Notes: generated by a model from the letters alone, not told the origin. Shown: positions 53,428-62,802, counted from the first letter of the stretch. The stretch: 64,000 nt of DNA from Lewinellaceae bacterium (GCA_020636005.1 JACJYR010000001.1:1436001-1500000), one strand, 5' to 3'. Program-made: numbers and translations.

Positions 53428-56043
53428 ATGAGAATTCTCGCACTTAGTATTGCACTGGTTTTTGTCCTGTTCCAAAAGCCCTGGGCCCAGTGCAGCATCA
53501 TCAACACCCTGCAGGTCGTCCATGCTCCCGGCCAGGTATTTTCAGCAGATATGGAATGCACCGATGCCGCCGGATGGACGCACTACTACAATAGCGTAAG
53601 CAACCTGTTGCTGCTTTCCATCAAGAAAAATGGCCAGGACATCGGCAGCCTGGGCAATGGCCTAGTGGTGGAGGCCGGTACGCTCAGCGGCTACGGCAGC
53701 GGGGGGTTCAACCTTTCCGGTGCAGATTATATTGACAATGATGTCTGGATGGTGGCCAACCGCTACTGGCAGGTGAAAGGGGCCAACCCCGACCTTGCGC
53801 CAGTTGGCATCCGTTTTTATTTCCAGCAGGAAGATGTGTCGGACATTGCGGCCAGCGTGGACGACTTCGGCTTTTTTGTGGACGGGCCGGAGGATCTGCT
53901 CATGTTTACCCTCAGCAATGGCGGCGATCTTTTCCCACTTTCCACCATTACCCAGCCTACCAATGCCATCTTCACACTTTACGACATGGTGCCGGGACCT
54001 GCTCCTGATTGGGTAAACGGGACGCTGAACGGCAATCCTTATTCCGAATACACCGTCAACACCCTCGATAACGGTGGTGGAGCCGGTTTCCTTATTTTTC
54101 AACAGGATCCGCCTGTTTCCGTTTCCGGCCATATAAACCGGGCCAACGGCGCTCCTGTAAAGGATGTAAAAGTAGAAGCCGCCACGTCGAGCGTGGGTTT
54201 TACCGATGCCAATGGTGTTTACATTTGCCCAACCCTGATCACCGGGGCAGGCTATACCATTTTGCCTACAAAAAATACCAACCCGGCGGAAGGCATCAGC
54301 GTGATCGACCTGATCTACATCTCCCGCCACCTGATGGGGCTGGAGCTTTTCAGCAGCCCCTACACCTTCATTGCTGCCAACGCCGACAATAATAACGCCC
54401 TGACCACGAACGACCTCAACCAGGTGCGCGACGTTTTGCTGGGCAACCTGCCTGCCTTCCCCAATAACCAATCCTGGCGGTTTGTGCCAACAGCCTATCC
54501 CTTCCAAAACCCCGGCAACCCCTTTGCAGAAACCTTCCCCGAGTCCATCCAGGTACCCTTCCTGACGGATACCTTGCTGGGCCAGGATTTTGTTGGTATC
54601 AAAACCGGCGACGTGGCAGATGGCTTCAACGGTAGCCCACCCATGCTGGATCCCCGTTTCTTATTGTCAAATTTGACAACCTGCAACCCTGGCGACACCG
54701 TGGTTTTTGAGTTGAAAGTACAGGAGTTCACAGGGATCAGGGGTTTTCAGTTTACCCTGCAATGGGATGCGGCAGTGATGGAATTTCTGGCCCCGCAAAA
54801 CTTCAGCCTGGGCGGCTTTACCGGTCAAAGCATTGGTGCCAATGCTGCGGGGGGCGGCAAGTTGGCCTTTGCCTGGTTCAACCCTGGCAACGGCGGAAGT
54901 ACTTTGCCCGACGGCACCTCTATTTGCCAGCTAAAGTTCTTGGTCACTGGAAACGATTCCGATGAAACGCCCCTGTCATTCACCGATGCCACGATACCTG
55001 CGTTGATCGTTTTCCAAAACCTCAGCCACGATGTGCCCTCTTTTACCAACGGCCACCTCCTGGTTGAAAACAATTCGCAACTGACGGCGACCGGTACCGT
55101 AGTGCCTGCCGGCTGCAGCGGGCAGGCGGTCGGCTCCATTGACCTCGCTGTGGCAGGCGGGGTACCTCCTTTGGCATTTCATTGGAGCAACGGGGCAGTG
55201 ACCGAAGACCTCGCCAATCTGCCAGGCGGAATTTACAGGGTAACAGTTTCGGATGCCTCCGGCAACTGCCCGAATGTATTTGAATTTGCCGTAGCCCCTA
55301 CCGGCCCAATTGCCCTGGGCGGCTCGGTGTCAGATATGTCGTGTCCCACCAACGTAGATGGCGCCATAGACCTGCAAGTGGCAGATGGCGCCCCGCCCTT
55401 TACTTTTCTCTGGAGCAATGGCAAAACCAGTGAGGACATTGCTGGCCTGTTCGTTGGCGCTTACACCGTGACGGTGACCGATGCCGTGGGGTGCACCGCT
55501 TCCTCCACTTTTGAGGTGCAGAACCCGAATAAAATCACCCCCAGTGTTTCCATCGTCAATGCCAGCAACGCCAATGCTTCCAACGGGGCCGTGATCATCA
55601 ACAGCATTGCCGGCAGCATCCCGCCCTTTGCCTTTTCCTGGAGCAATGGCGCAACGACCCAATCCGTGCAAAACGTGCCACCCGGCGACTACATCGTCAC
55701 CATTTCAGATGGGGCCGGCTGCACCCATGTTTTTGGCTACCTGGTCAACGACCTGATGGTAGCGGTAAGCCCCGGCTCAAGTGCAACTACCGGTGTTCAG
55801 TTTTCACCAAACCCTGTAAAAGCAGGTGGCATCGGGTATCTGACGATAGAATCTGATACCGCCGAAAGGATCGGCCTGACGGTTTTTACCAGCAAAGGAG
55901 AGCAATGGGGCAAGGCCGGGTTGGCTGTAAACGCAGGCGAAAACCTCCTGCCGATTGAAGTACCTGCCGTGCCAGGTGTTTATTTTATTCGCATCAATCG
56001 GCCCGACAAACTTGCAGCCTGGGTCAGCTTTGCCGTTTATTGA
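53428..56043 (+). CDS. T9SS protein with dockerin-, cohesin- and SprB-like domains
   Basis: 871 aa. Signal peptide (MRILALSIALVFVLFQKPWA). Residues 20-230 are an unnamed secreted domain. About 235-275 are a carboxypeptidase-regulatory-like fold; about 285-370 carry a dockerin-like pair of calcium loops (GISVIDLIYISRHLMG and NADNNNALTTNDLNQVRDVL). About 415-545 resemble a cohesin domain (CNPGDTVVFELKVQEF, GFQFTLQWDAAVMEFL). Three SprB-like repeats follow (about 555-775), then a T9SS sorting tail (FSPNPVKAGG, GVYFIRIN). Dockerin and cohesin on one chain suggest intra- or inter-molecular assembly at the surface. The domain calls are by motif only. Confidence 0.87.
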   Translation: MRILALSIALVFVLFQKPWAQCSIINTLQVVHAPGQVFSADMECTDAAGWTHYYNSVSNLLLLSIKKNGQDIGSLGNGLVVEAGTLSGYGSGGFNLSGADYIDNDVWMVANRYWQVKGANPDLAPVGIRFYFQQEDVSDIAASVDDFGFFVDGPEDLLMFTLSNGGDLFPLSTITQPTNAIFTLYDMVPGPAPDWVNGTLNGNPYSEYTVNTLDNGGGAGFLIFQQDPPVSVSGHINRANGAPVKDVKVEAATSSVGFTDANGVYICPTLITGAGYTILPTKNTNPAEGISVIDLIYISRHLMGLELFSSPYTFIAANADNNNALTTNDLNQVRDVLLGNLPAFPNNQSWRFVPTAYPFQNPGNPFAETFPESIQVPFLTDTLLGQDFVGIKTGDVADGFNGSPPMLDPRFLLSNLTTCNPGDTVVFELKVQEFTGIRGFQFTLQWDAAVMEFLAPQNFSLGGFTGQSIGANAAGGGKLAFAWFNPGNGGSTLPDGTSICQLKFLVTGNDSDETPLSFTDATIPALIVFQNLSHDVPSFTNGHLLVENNSQLTATGTVVPAGCSGQAVGSIDLAVAGGVPPLAFHWSNGAVTEDLANLPGGIYRVTVSDASGNCPNVFEFAVAPTGPIALGGSVSDMSCPTNVDGAIDLQVADGAPPFTFLWSNGKTSEDIAGLFVGAYTVTVTDAVGCTASSTFEVQNPNKITPSVSIVNASNANASNGAVIINSIAGSIPPFAFSWSNGATTQSVQNVPPGDYIVTISDGAGCTHVFGYLVNDLMVAVSPGSSATTGVQFSPNPVKAGGIGYLTIESDTAERIGLTVFTSKGEQWGKAGLAVNAGENLLPIEVPAVPGVYFIRINRPDKLAAWVSFAVY

Positions 56044-56250
56044 TTTGGGAAAATGGGTTGCTCGTTATATTTCATTTTGAAATACTGCCTTCCCTGCCTA
56101 CATTTAGCCAATTATTTTTCACTATGACTTGCCTCCCGGAGCTATTTCGGGATTACTTCTGGGAGCCTGTAGGGAAGGTTTTTCAAAAAAGAATCCCAAA
56201 CTGGCTTCGGGAGGCATTTTATTTTTCCTTTGATTTTAAAATCAACAATT

Positions 56251-57033
56251 ATGAACGGAGACCCAAAAGCACGTATCGAAGCAATCATCCAGGAAGGCTA
56301 TGATTTTAAATTTGGCGAATACATCAGCCGTGGGTTCGACCTGCTGCAAAAAAACCTGGGAGGCTTCATCTTATACACCCTGGTTTATCTTGCCATTGTC
56401 ATGGTGGTTCAATTCATCCCATTCATCGGGCCTGTTGCCGTACAGTTTTTCATCAGCCCGGCCCTTACCGTGGGCTTCTTCCTGGTGGCCCACAAGCTCG
56501 ACAGGGGGGAAACGGCTGAATTCGGCGACTTCTTCAGGGGTTTTGACTACATTGGACAGCTTGCCCTGACTTCCCTTGTCATGACAGTTATCATTATAGC
56601 GTCCATCATTCCCTTTTTTCTAGCGGTAGCAGGCTCCGGGCTTTTTGAGTGGTACATGGATGCCATGCAGATGAAAACAGAAATAGGTGACCTTCCCCAA
56701 ATGCCCGGATGGGCTTTCCTGCTGTTACTGCCTGCGATCTACCTCGGCATCGCTTACTACTGGGCCTACATGTTCGTCGTGTTCCACAACCTGACTTTTT
56801 GGGAAGCCCTGGAATCCAGCCGCAAACTGATCACCAAGCACTGGTTTATCATCTTTGCTTTTCTTTTGGTGACAGGCCTGATAATGTTGGCGGGGGCGAT
56901 CCTGCTTTGCATCGGTATCCTGGCCTCGCTGCCGGCAGGCATGTGCATGATATACGCCGCCTTTGCCGATGTCACCAGGTTGAATGCCGAACCGTCATCG
57001 GGTGACGATATCGAGCGCCACCTGGTAGATTAG
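56251..57033 (+). CDS. Multi-pass membrane protein, unknown function
   Basis: 260 aa from the ATG at 56251. An N-terminal amphipathic region (DFKFGEYISRGFDLLQKNLGG) precedes six membrane helices (about residues 38-60, 65-85, 105-135, 150-175, 195-225). It fits a Bacteroidota family sometimes labelled DUF975-like; family members occasionally carry misleading enzyme names. Function unknown. Monocistronic and followed by a gene-free 200 bases. Confidence 0.7.
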   Translation: MNGDPKARIEAIIQEGYDFKFGEYISRGFDLLQKNLGGFILYTLVYLAIVMVVQFIPFIGPVAVQFFISPALTVGFFLVAHKLDRGETAEFGDFFRGFDYIGQLALTSLVMTVIIIASIIPFFLAVAGSGLFEWYMDAMQMKTEIGDLPQMPGWAFLLLLPAIYLGIAYYWAYMFVVFHNLTFWEALESSRKLITKHWFIIFAFLLVTGLIMLAGAILLCIGILASLPAGMCMIYAAFADVTRLNAEPSSGDDIERHLVD

Positions 57034-57235
57034 GAAGGCATGAGGAGCGAGAGGCGCTGGAAGAGGCTGTATGGAAAGATTACCGGGGCGCTGCCCCTAT
57101 GAAAAGCGCTGAATGTATGCGGGCAATATTTCAGCAACACCCCACCCTTCAAGGGTTCATTCGGTAGCTGTCGCCGCCAATTGACTTTTGGGGCAACCGC
57201 TTCTCATTTACACAAAACTCTTTTCCTGCAACCGC

Positions 57236-58183
57236 TCAGGCTTCCGTTGTTTCATCAATAGCATCCAGTCGAAGGATGGTCTTGCCATCGTCGCCTGGAA
57301 AGTACATCGGCTTGAAGCGAACGTTGCACAAGACCTCCTCATCGGTGTAGGAGCTGTTGGCGTGTACATTTTGGTTGAACGTCTCGTCGAAGCCTTCGAT
57401 GAGGACGATGACTTCAATGTTCATTTTTTCCAAATCTTTCCCCGTCTTGCCATAGAGCGGGCTTTCTTCGTCAATGGGGTGGACGATCGTCCAGTTGAGC
57501 GGCAGCATGACCACTTTGTCCAGTTCGAGGGGCAGGCGGGCAAAACGGCGTGTTTTCGAGCCGTCCCGGTTGTGTTCCACCCACGACATGGTAATCTTTG
57601 CCTCCAGGTTGATAATCTGGTTGTCCCGGCGGTTGGCAATGCGGAACTGGAAGCTGGTCAGCCCGTCTTTATAAGGGGCTATGATGGCGACTTTGCTGAA
57701 CAATATTTGCGATTTGGGCTTGGAGAAACGGGAAAAGAAAAGCCCGGTGGCCAGGGCAAACGACATCAGGCCAGTGAGTGCTATCAAGGAGGCGATCAGG
57801 TTGGTGGACAGGCAGGCAGGGCTGATGGCGCCATAGCCGACGGAAGTAAAGGTTTGTACGCTGAAGAAAAAGCCCTGGGCGAACTCCTCCCAAAAAGGCC
57901 CGGATTTGGCGCCGTTCATGCATTCCATGCCATAAGGCATCAATACCAGCGAAAACAGGCCGTTCGTGCCGACAAAGTAGGCCACCACGACCAGGAAAAA
58001 CCGGCCCCAGGTCATTTCTACCAAATCCTGATAGGGTGCCCACGATTTCCTGCCCTCTTTGCGGACGTTGAATTTGCCGTCCTTATTGAGCAAGCGGGCC
58101 CGCTCGCCGGTGATTCGGTTGCCAAAGCCCAGGTCCTCGGCTTCTCTTGTTTTGTTATTGCGAAAAGGATTTTTATAGGTCAT
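57236..58183 (-). CDS. Inward-rectifier K+ channel (KirBac type)
   Basis: 315 aa. Two membrane helices (about residues 62-85 and 125-155) flank a pore helix and filter FTSVGYGAISP (about 109-119), which has the GYG K+ signature. The N-terminal amphipathic region and C-terminal immunoglobulin-like cytoplasmic domain (TSFQFRIANRRDNQIINLEAKI, LPLELDKVVMLPLNWTIVHPID, IEVIVLIEGFDETFNQNVHA) fit Kir channels. It forms tetrameric K+ channels gated by lipids or ions. Divergent from crtI; no functional link is apparent. Confidence 0.92.
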   Translation of the reverse strand: MTYKNPFRNNKTREAEDLGFGNRITGERARLLNKDGKFNVRKEGRKSWAPYQDLVEMTWGRFFLVVVAYFVGTNGLFSLVLMPYGMECMNGAKSGPFWEEFAQGFFFSVQTFTSVGYGAISPACLSTNLIASLIALTGLMSFALATGLFFSRFSKPKSQILFSKVAIIAPYKDGLTSFQFRIANRRDNQIINLEAKITMSWVEHNRDGSKTRRFARLPLELDKVVMLPLNWTIVHPIDEESPLYGKTGKDLEKMNIEVIVLIEGFDETFNQNVHANSSYTDEEVLCNVRFKPMYFPGDDGKTILRLDAIDETTEA

Positions 58184-58425
58184 TCTATAAAAGGAATACG
58201 GGGTCTTTGTTCCTAAAAACGGGCAAATCTAAAGTTGTTTTATCTTTGACGATTTCCGGGATGGATTTTCCTGTTAAGGATGACGTTTTGTTCAAACTTT
58301 TCACCAATAAAAGTTAAACAAAAGAAAGTGATCCCTGTTTAAGCCCTGTTTCTAACCAAAAAAAAAATTAAGGTTGGTTAAGATATGTTGCCAGCCTGCG
58401 TAATTCCTTTTTCAAACCTTTTTCT

Positions 58426-59901
58426 GTGTCCAAAAAAGTCATCGTCATAGGTTCCGGTTTTTCAGGCCTGTCGGTTGCCAGTTGCCTGGCGCAGCAGGGC
58501 TACCAGGTCACTGTTCTGGAGAAAAACGACCGGCCCGGTGGCAGGGCGAGAAAGTTCGAAGCCCAAGGTTTCACCTTTGATATGGGGCCAAGCTGGTACT
58601 GGATGCCGGATGTCTTTGAGGATTATTTTTCCCGCTTTGGCAAAAAAGCAACCGACTACTACGACCTCCAGCGGCTGGATCCTTCCTACCGTGTTTTTTT
58701 TGGGAAGGACGATACTATGGACGTGCCGGCGGGCCTGGAAGAACTGGGCCGTATGTTCGAGCGCTACGAGCCGGGCAGCAGTAAAAACCTGACAAAATTC
58801 CTGGCCGAGGCCCAGTACAAGTATGAAGTGGGCATGAAAGAATTCGTGCGCAAGCCGAGCCTTTCCTTTTGGGAGTTTGCCGATGTGCGCATCGTGGCCA
58901 GCTTATTCCGGCTGCAGATGTTCCAGTCGTTGTCCTCGCACGTACGCAAGCTTTTCAGGAACGAAAAGTTGATCCAACTCCTCGAATTCCCCGTCCTATT
59001 CCTGGGCGCTACACCTGAAAAAACGCCGGCCCTTTACAGCATGATGAACTATGCCGACATGGCGCTCGGCACCTGGTATCCCATGGGCGGCATGACCCGG
59101 ATCATAGAAGGCATGGTTGCACTGGCCGAAGAACTGGGTGTAAGGATTGAGTTGGATCAGGAAGTCAAACAGATATACGTGCCCAACGGCCATGCCACCA
59201 AAGTGGTGACGCAGCGGGGCGAATTCGCAGCGGACGTCGTGGTAGGCAGTGCCGACTACCATCATGTGGAGCAGCAGTTGCTGAACAAGGAGAACCGGCA
59301 GTACTCCGAAAAATATTGGGACAAAAGGGTGATGGCACCATCTTCCTTGTTGTTCTACCTGGGCATTGATAAAAAGCTGGACAACCTGCAGCACCACAAC
59401 CTTTTCTTCGACAAGGATTTCCGCCAGCACGCCATTGAGATTTACGAAAAACCCGACTGGCCGAGCGAACCGCTGTTTTATGTCTGTGCTCCATCCGTCA
59501 CCGATGCTTCGGTGGCGCCGGCGGGCTGCGAAAACCTGTTCGTGCTGATACCCCTTGCACCCGGCTTGCAGGACGCTGAACCCATGCGGGAAAAATATTA
59601 CGAGGTGGTGATGGAAAGGCTCGAAGCGCTGACCGGCCAGGAGGTGCGCAGTCATGTCGTTTACAAGCGTTCCTTTGCACACCGCGATTTCGAGTCCGAC
59701 TACCATGCCTTCAAGGGGAATGCTTACGGACTGGCCAACACCCTGCTGCAAACAGCGTTTTTGAAACCAAAAATTAAAAGCAACAAAGTCAAGAACCTGT
59801 TTTACACAGGCCAACTGACCGCTCCCGGGCCCGGCGTACCGCCATCGCTGATTTCGGGGCAGGTCGTTGCTGACTTTATAAGTATGAACGATAAAAGATG
59901 A
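58426..59901 (+). CDS. crtI: Phytoene desaturase
   Basis: 491 aa from a GTG start (no ATG is available at this end). Dinucleotide-binding GSGFSGLSVASCLAQQG at residues 8-24 and EKNDRPGGRARKFEAQGFTFDMGPSW. C-terminal carotene-binding signature TGQLTAPGPGVPPSLISGQVVAD is present in two blocks. It converts phytoene to lycopene by successive FAD-dependent desaturations. First gene of a cluster with crtB 57 bases downstream (from the ATG used). Confidence 0.95.
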   Translation: MSKKVIVIGSGFSGLSVASCLAQQGYQVTVLEKNDRPGGRARKFEAQGFTFDMGPSWYWMPDVFEDYFSRFGKKATDYYDLQRLDPSYRVFFGKDDTMDVPAGLEELGRMFERYEPGSSKNLTKFLAEAQYKYEVGMKEFVRKPSLSFWEFADVRIVASLFRLQMFQSLSSHVRKLFRNEKLIQLLEFPVLFLGATPEKTPALYSMMNYADMALGTWYPMGGMTRIIEGMVALAEELGVRIELDQEVKQIYVPNGHATKVVTQRGEFAADVVVGSADYHHVEQQLLNKENRQYSEKYWDKRVMAPSSLLFYLGIDKKLDNLQHHNLFFDKDFRQHAIEIYEKPDWPSEPLFYVCAPSVTDASVAPAGCENLFVLIPLAPGLQDAEPMREKYYEVVMERLEALTGQEVRSHVVYKRSFAHRDFESDYHAFKGNAYGLANTLLQTAFLKPKIKSNKVKNLFYTGQLTAPGPGVPPSLISGQVVADFISMNDKR

Positions 59902-59958
59902 ACCTGCCGAGTGCCATTGTTTATCTTTCGCCGTTCAACCTTCACGTTGAAAAATCTT

Positions 59959-60795
59959 ATGCTCGAACTGTATAACACAACCTGCCACGAGTGTTGCCGG
60001 CTTATCACCAACCGGTACAGCACTTCCTTTTCCCTGGGCATCAGGGTGTTCCACAAAAAATTCCGTGCGCCCATCTACGCCGTGTACGGGTATGTCCGTT
60101 TTGCCGATGAGATAGTGGACACGTTTCACGGCTACCCCAAGGCCGAACTGCTGGAACGCTTCCGCCAGGAAACCTATCTGGCCATCGAGGAGGGTATCAG
60201 CCTCAACCCTGTGCTGAACGCATTCCAGGAGGTGGTCAACCAATACGGCATCGAACGGGAATTGATCGACGCCTTCCTCGACAGCATGGAGATGGACCTG
60301 CACCACTCGGTATATGGCCAGGACATGTATGACAAATACATTTACGGCTCGGCCGAGGTGGTAGGACTGATGTGCCTGCGGGTTTTCTGTGAAAACGACC
60401 GGGAAATGTTCGGGCACCTGAAAGCCCCGGCACAAAGCCTCGGCGCCGCCTTCCAGAAGATTAACTTCCTGCGGGACCTGAAAAGCGACTACGACGACCG
60501 GGGACGGGTGTATTTTCCCGGCGTGGATTTTAATAACTTTACCGCCGAGGACAAGGAGCGGATCGAACTGGAGATTAAAAAAGACTTCGATGATGCGCTC
60601 TTAGGCATCAAACAATTGCCCGAAGGGGCACGTTTTGGCGTGTACCTCGCCTATGTTTACTACTTGAATTTGTTCAAAAAAATCCGCCGCACGGCTGCAT
60701 CAAAGGTGAGGGAGCAGCGCATCCGGGTACACGACGGTAAGAAAATCTACCTGCTGTTCAGTTCTGCCCTGCGGATGAGATTGAACCTGGTTTGA
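59959..60795 (+). CDS. crtB: Phytoene synthase
   Basis: 278 aa from the ATG at 59959; a GTG 48 bases upstream could add 16 residues. It joins two geranylgeranyl diphosphates. Both Asp-rich metal motifs are seen: RFADEIVD and NFLRDLKSDYDDRGRVYFP. Other family blocks: YSTSFSLGIRVF, YGSAEVVGLMCLRVF, and AQSLGAAFQKINF. The length and motif spacing are normal. It follows crtI closely and is probably co-transcribed with it. Confidence 0.95.
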   Translation: MLELYNTTCHECCRLITNRYSTSFSLGIRVFHKKFRAPIYAVYGYVRFADEIVDTFHGYPKAELLERFRQETYLAIEEGISLNPVLNAFQEVVNQYGIERELIDAFLDSMEMDLHHSVYGQDMYDKYIYGSAEVVGLMCLRVFCENDREMFGHLKAPAQSLGAAFQKINFLRDLKSDYDDRGRVYFPGVDFNNFTAEDKERIELEIKKDFDDALLGIKQLPEGARFGVYLAYVYYLNLFKKIRRTAASKVREQRIRVHDGKKIYLLFSSALRMRLNLV

Positions 60796-60886
60796 TGAAA
60801 AGGTGCATTTCACCAGCCTATTTTCAACCATTTTGTAACGAGTGAATACTAAGTAGCAGTTTGAAATGGTTCGACAGCGTTTGAAA

Positions 60887-60921
60887 TTGGTTTGACTTTG
60901 TTGTCAACTGTTGTAAATGGC
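60887..60921. repeat. 34-bp dispersed intergenic repeat, copy 2
   Basis: Second copy of the GACTTTGTTGTCAACTG repeat (first copy at 34695-34728), again preceded by GAAATGGTTCG. It lies in the 294-base gap between crtB and crtZ. Confidence 0.75.
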
Positions 60922-61033
60922 GAAAGCCCAATAATTTACTGACGTGAATCTTCGATTTCAAACAGCACCAATCGTGTCGAAAAATTTAGCCTGCCTGCTT
61001 AACTTGTCGATTTTACTTTTGGAAATCCCTGCG

Positions 61034-61087
61034 AGAAAAGGTTTTTCTAAAAATAAAATGGCCACTTTGTTTTCTTTCGATCCTTTA
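61034..61087 (-). repeat. MITE-like element, copy G, truncated
   Basis: Only the left half of the family, reading on the minus strand (AAGGTTTTTCTAAAAATAAAA to TTTCTTTCGATCCTTTA). It ends two bases before the crtZ start codon, so the element provides the immediate ribosome-binding region of crtZ. Confidence 0.7.
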
Positions 61088-61089
61088 CA

Positions 61090-61572
61090 ATGACGACTTT
61101 CACCTATATCCTCATCACCGTCGCTGCTATCTGCGGCATGGAGTTCGTGGCATGGTTCACCCACAAGTATGTCATGCACGGCCTGTTGTGGAGCTGGCAC
61201 GAAGACCACCACAAACCACATTTCAAGGAAGGCAAGTTTTTTGAAAAAAACGACCTGTTTTTCCTCGTGTTTGCCACGCCGGGGGCGGGGGCTATCCTGG
61301 CCGGCTCTTTCACCTCCCATACCTGGCTGTTCTTTGTCGGATTGGGCATTACCATCTACGGGGCCATATACTTCCTTATCCACGATGTCTATATCCACCA
61401 GCGTTTCGAATGGTTCCGGCAGTTGGACAACAAATACTCCCGGGCCATCCTGCGGGCACACGGTGCGCACCATGCCCGGCAGACCAAGGAGGACTGCGAG
61501 TCGTTCGGCCTGCTGGTGGTGAACCAGAAGTTCTTCAAAAAGCGCAGCCAGTGGGAGAAAAAAGTGGCCTGA
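61090..61572 (+). CDS. crtZ: Beta-carotene hydroxylase
   Basis: 160 aa. A di-iron membrane hydroxylase of the fatty-acid hydroxylase superfamily; it adds hydroxyls to the beta rings of beta-carotene to give zeaxanthin. Histidine boxes: H25-K-Y-V-M-H30, H37-E-D-H40-H41, then HDVYIHQR and HGAHHARQ, all complete. Three or four membrane helices (about residues 3-20, 50-70, 75-95). The start is directly after MITE copy G. Confidence 0.94.
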   Translation: MTTFTYILITVAAICGMEFVAWFTHKYVMHGLLWSWHEDHHKPHFKEGKFFEKNDLFFLVFATPGAGAILAGSFTSHTWLFFVGLGITIYGAIYFLIHDVYIHQRFEWFRQLDNKYSRAILRAHGAHHARQTKEDCESFGLLVVNQKFFKKRSQWEKKVA

Positions 61573-61616
61573 CCAACCAGCCGCTTGTTTCTGCTCCCTT
61601 CAATATTGGACTTTAT

Positions 61617-61913
61617 TGGAAATTGGGAAATTGGGAAATTGATAATCAAGGACTTGATACATAGGTAGCTAAGTTTTCTTGATTTTTTTGATTTAAGATA
61701 TAAGAAATTAGAAGTAAGATTTACTGGCATGAAACTGCGTTTTCAAATTGAATTTGCGATTTATAGATAGTTGATTTACGATTTAACAAAACAGCGTGCC
61801 GGGAAAATCTAAAATCTGAATTCTTATATCTTATATCTTAAATCAAAAAAAATCAGGTTTCCTAGTTTACAGTGTCCTTTCCTTAGTTTCCCAATTCCTA
61901 ATTTCCTGATATC
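61617..61913. repeat. Long imperfect inverted repeat before lycopene cyclase
   Basis: Left arm about 61617-61715 and right arm about 61805-61913 pair imperfectly. The best block is GATTTAAGATATAAGAA (left) with TTCTTATATCTTATATCTTA-type sequence (right), plus GGAAATTGGGAAATTG with the TTTCCCAATTCC region. AT-rich, no coding frame. It fills the gap of about 340 bases between crtZ and the cyclase gene. Confidence 0.55.
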
Positions 61914-61914
61914 C

Positions 61915-62802
61915 TTGTTTACTCAGCCAATACCTTCCCTTTTGACAAAACCCGCTATCGGAAAAGCAGCCGTCCTGCTGTCGGCAATGGCCACCGTTGC
62001 CATCCTCTGGGCCACCAACCACGTCGAACCGGACTACCTGGTGTACGAAGTAAAAAAGGTGGCGCAGTGGGGCTTCCTGGAAACGCACTACCTGTATCTC
62101 TACATCCTGCTATTCACCATTTCCTTCCCGCTGACCAACAGCTTCGAATGGCGCCTCCGGTTTTACAAAAAGTGGAAATACCTGCTGCCCGGCAACCTCG
62201 CCATCACGGCGGCCTTCATCGCCTGGGACGCCTACTTCACCCGCCTCGGCGTGTGGGGCTTCAATGATACTTACCTGACGGGCCTGCGCCTGCTGGGCCT
62301 CCCCTGGGAGGAGTGGATGTTCTTTATCATGGTGCCTTTCTCCTGTGTATTTATTTATGAATCGGTGCTTTTCTATTTCAAAAAGGACATTTTCGCCAAA
62401 TCGGAAAAGGGCATCACCCTGGCCCTGATGTTCCTTTTTTTCGGGGTCGGCCTTTTGAAATGGGAGCACATCTATACCAGTACCAGCTTCCTGCTCTGCG
62501 GCTTTTTCAACCTCTACCATTTCCTGTTCGTGAAAAACCAAAGCCGGGGATACTTTTACCTGGCCTATCTCTTTTCCTTCCTTCCCTTTCTGCTGGTGAA
62601 CGGCCTGCTGACGGGCGGCTTCACCGAAAACCCCGTGGTCGTTTACAATCCCGACGAGTTTTTCGGCCTGCGCATCGTTTCCATCCCTGTGGACGATGCC
62701 GCCTATGGCTACCTGCTGCTCATGGCCAATTTTTCAGCCTACCAGTACTTCAAGGGGCGGGCCGCCGGGGCTCCCCCCAATCAAGAACCTGAAATCATGT
62801 AA
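61915..62802 (+). CDS. Lycopene cyclase, fused CrtYc-CrtYd type
   Basis: 295 aa from a TTG at 61915; an ATG at 61987 would cut the first membrane helix. The core holds two tandem lycopene-cyclase domains with helices and the conserved blocks SFPLTNSFEWRLRFYKKW, WDAYFTRLGVWGF, and LPWEEWMFFIMVPFSCVFIYE (first), then PVVVYNPDEFFGLRIVSIPVDDAAYG (second). It cyclises lycopene ends to beta-carotene. There is an N-terminal extension of about 60 residues with one extra helix before the usual start block (HYLYLYILLFTISFP). Completes the pathway with crtI, crtB and crtZ. Confidence 0.9.
   Translation: MFTQPIPSLLTKPAIGKAAVLLSAMATVAILWATNHVEPDYLVYEVKKVAQWGFLETHYLYLYILLFTISFPLTNSFEWRLRFYKKWKYLLPGNLAITAAFIAWDAYFTRLGVWGFNDTYLTGLRLLGLPWEEWMFFIMVPFSCVFIYESVLFYFKKDIFAKSEKGITLALMFLFFGVGLLKWEHIYTSTSFLLCGFFNLYHFLFVKNQSRGYFYLAYLFSFLPFLLVNGLLTGGFTENPVVVYNPDEFFGLRIVSIPVDDAAYGYLLLMANFSAYQYFKGRAAGAPPNQEPEIM

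Noticed and set aside
57236..58183. Functional link of the Kir channel to carotenoid synthesis
   Set aside because: They are only divergent neighbours; nothing in the sequence supports joint regulation.
57188..58216. 342-codon frame on the plus strand
   Set aside because: Antisense to the Kir channel; no motifs of its own.
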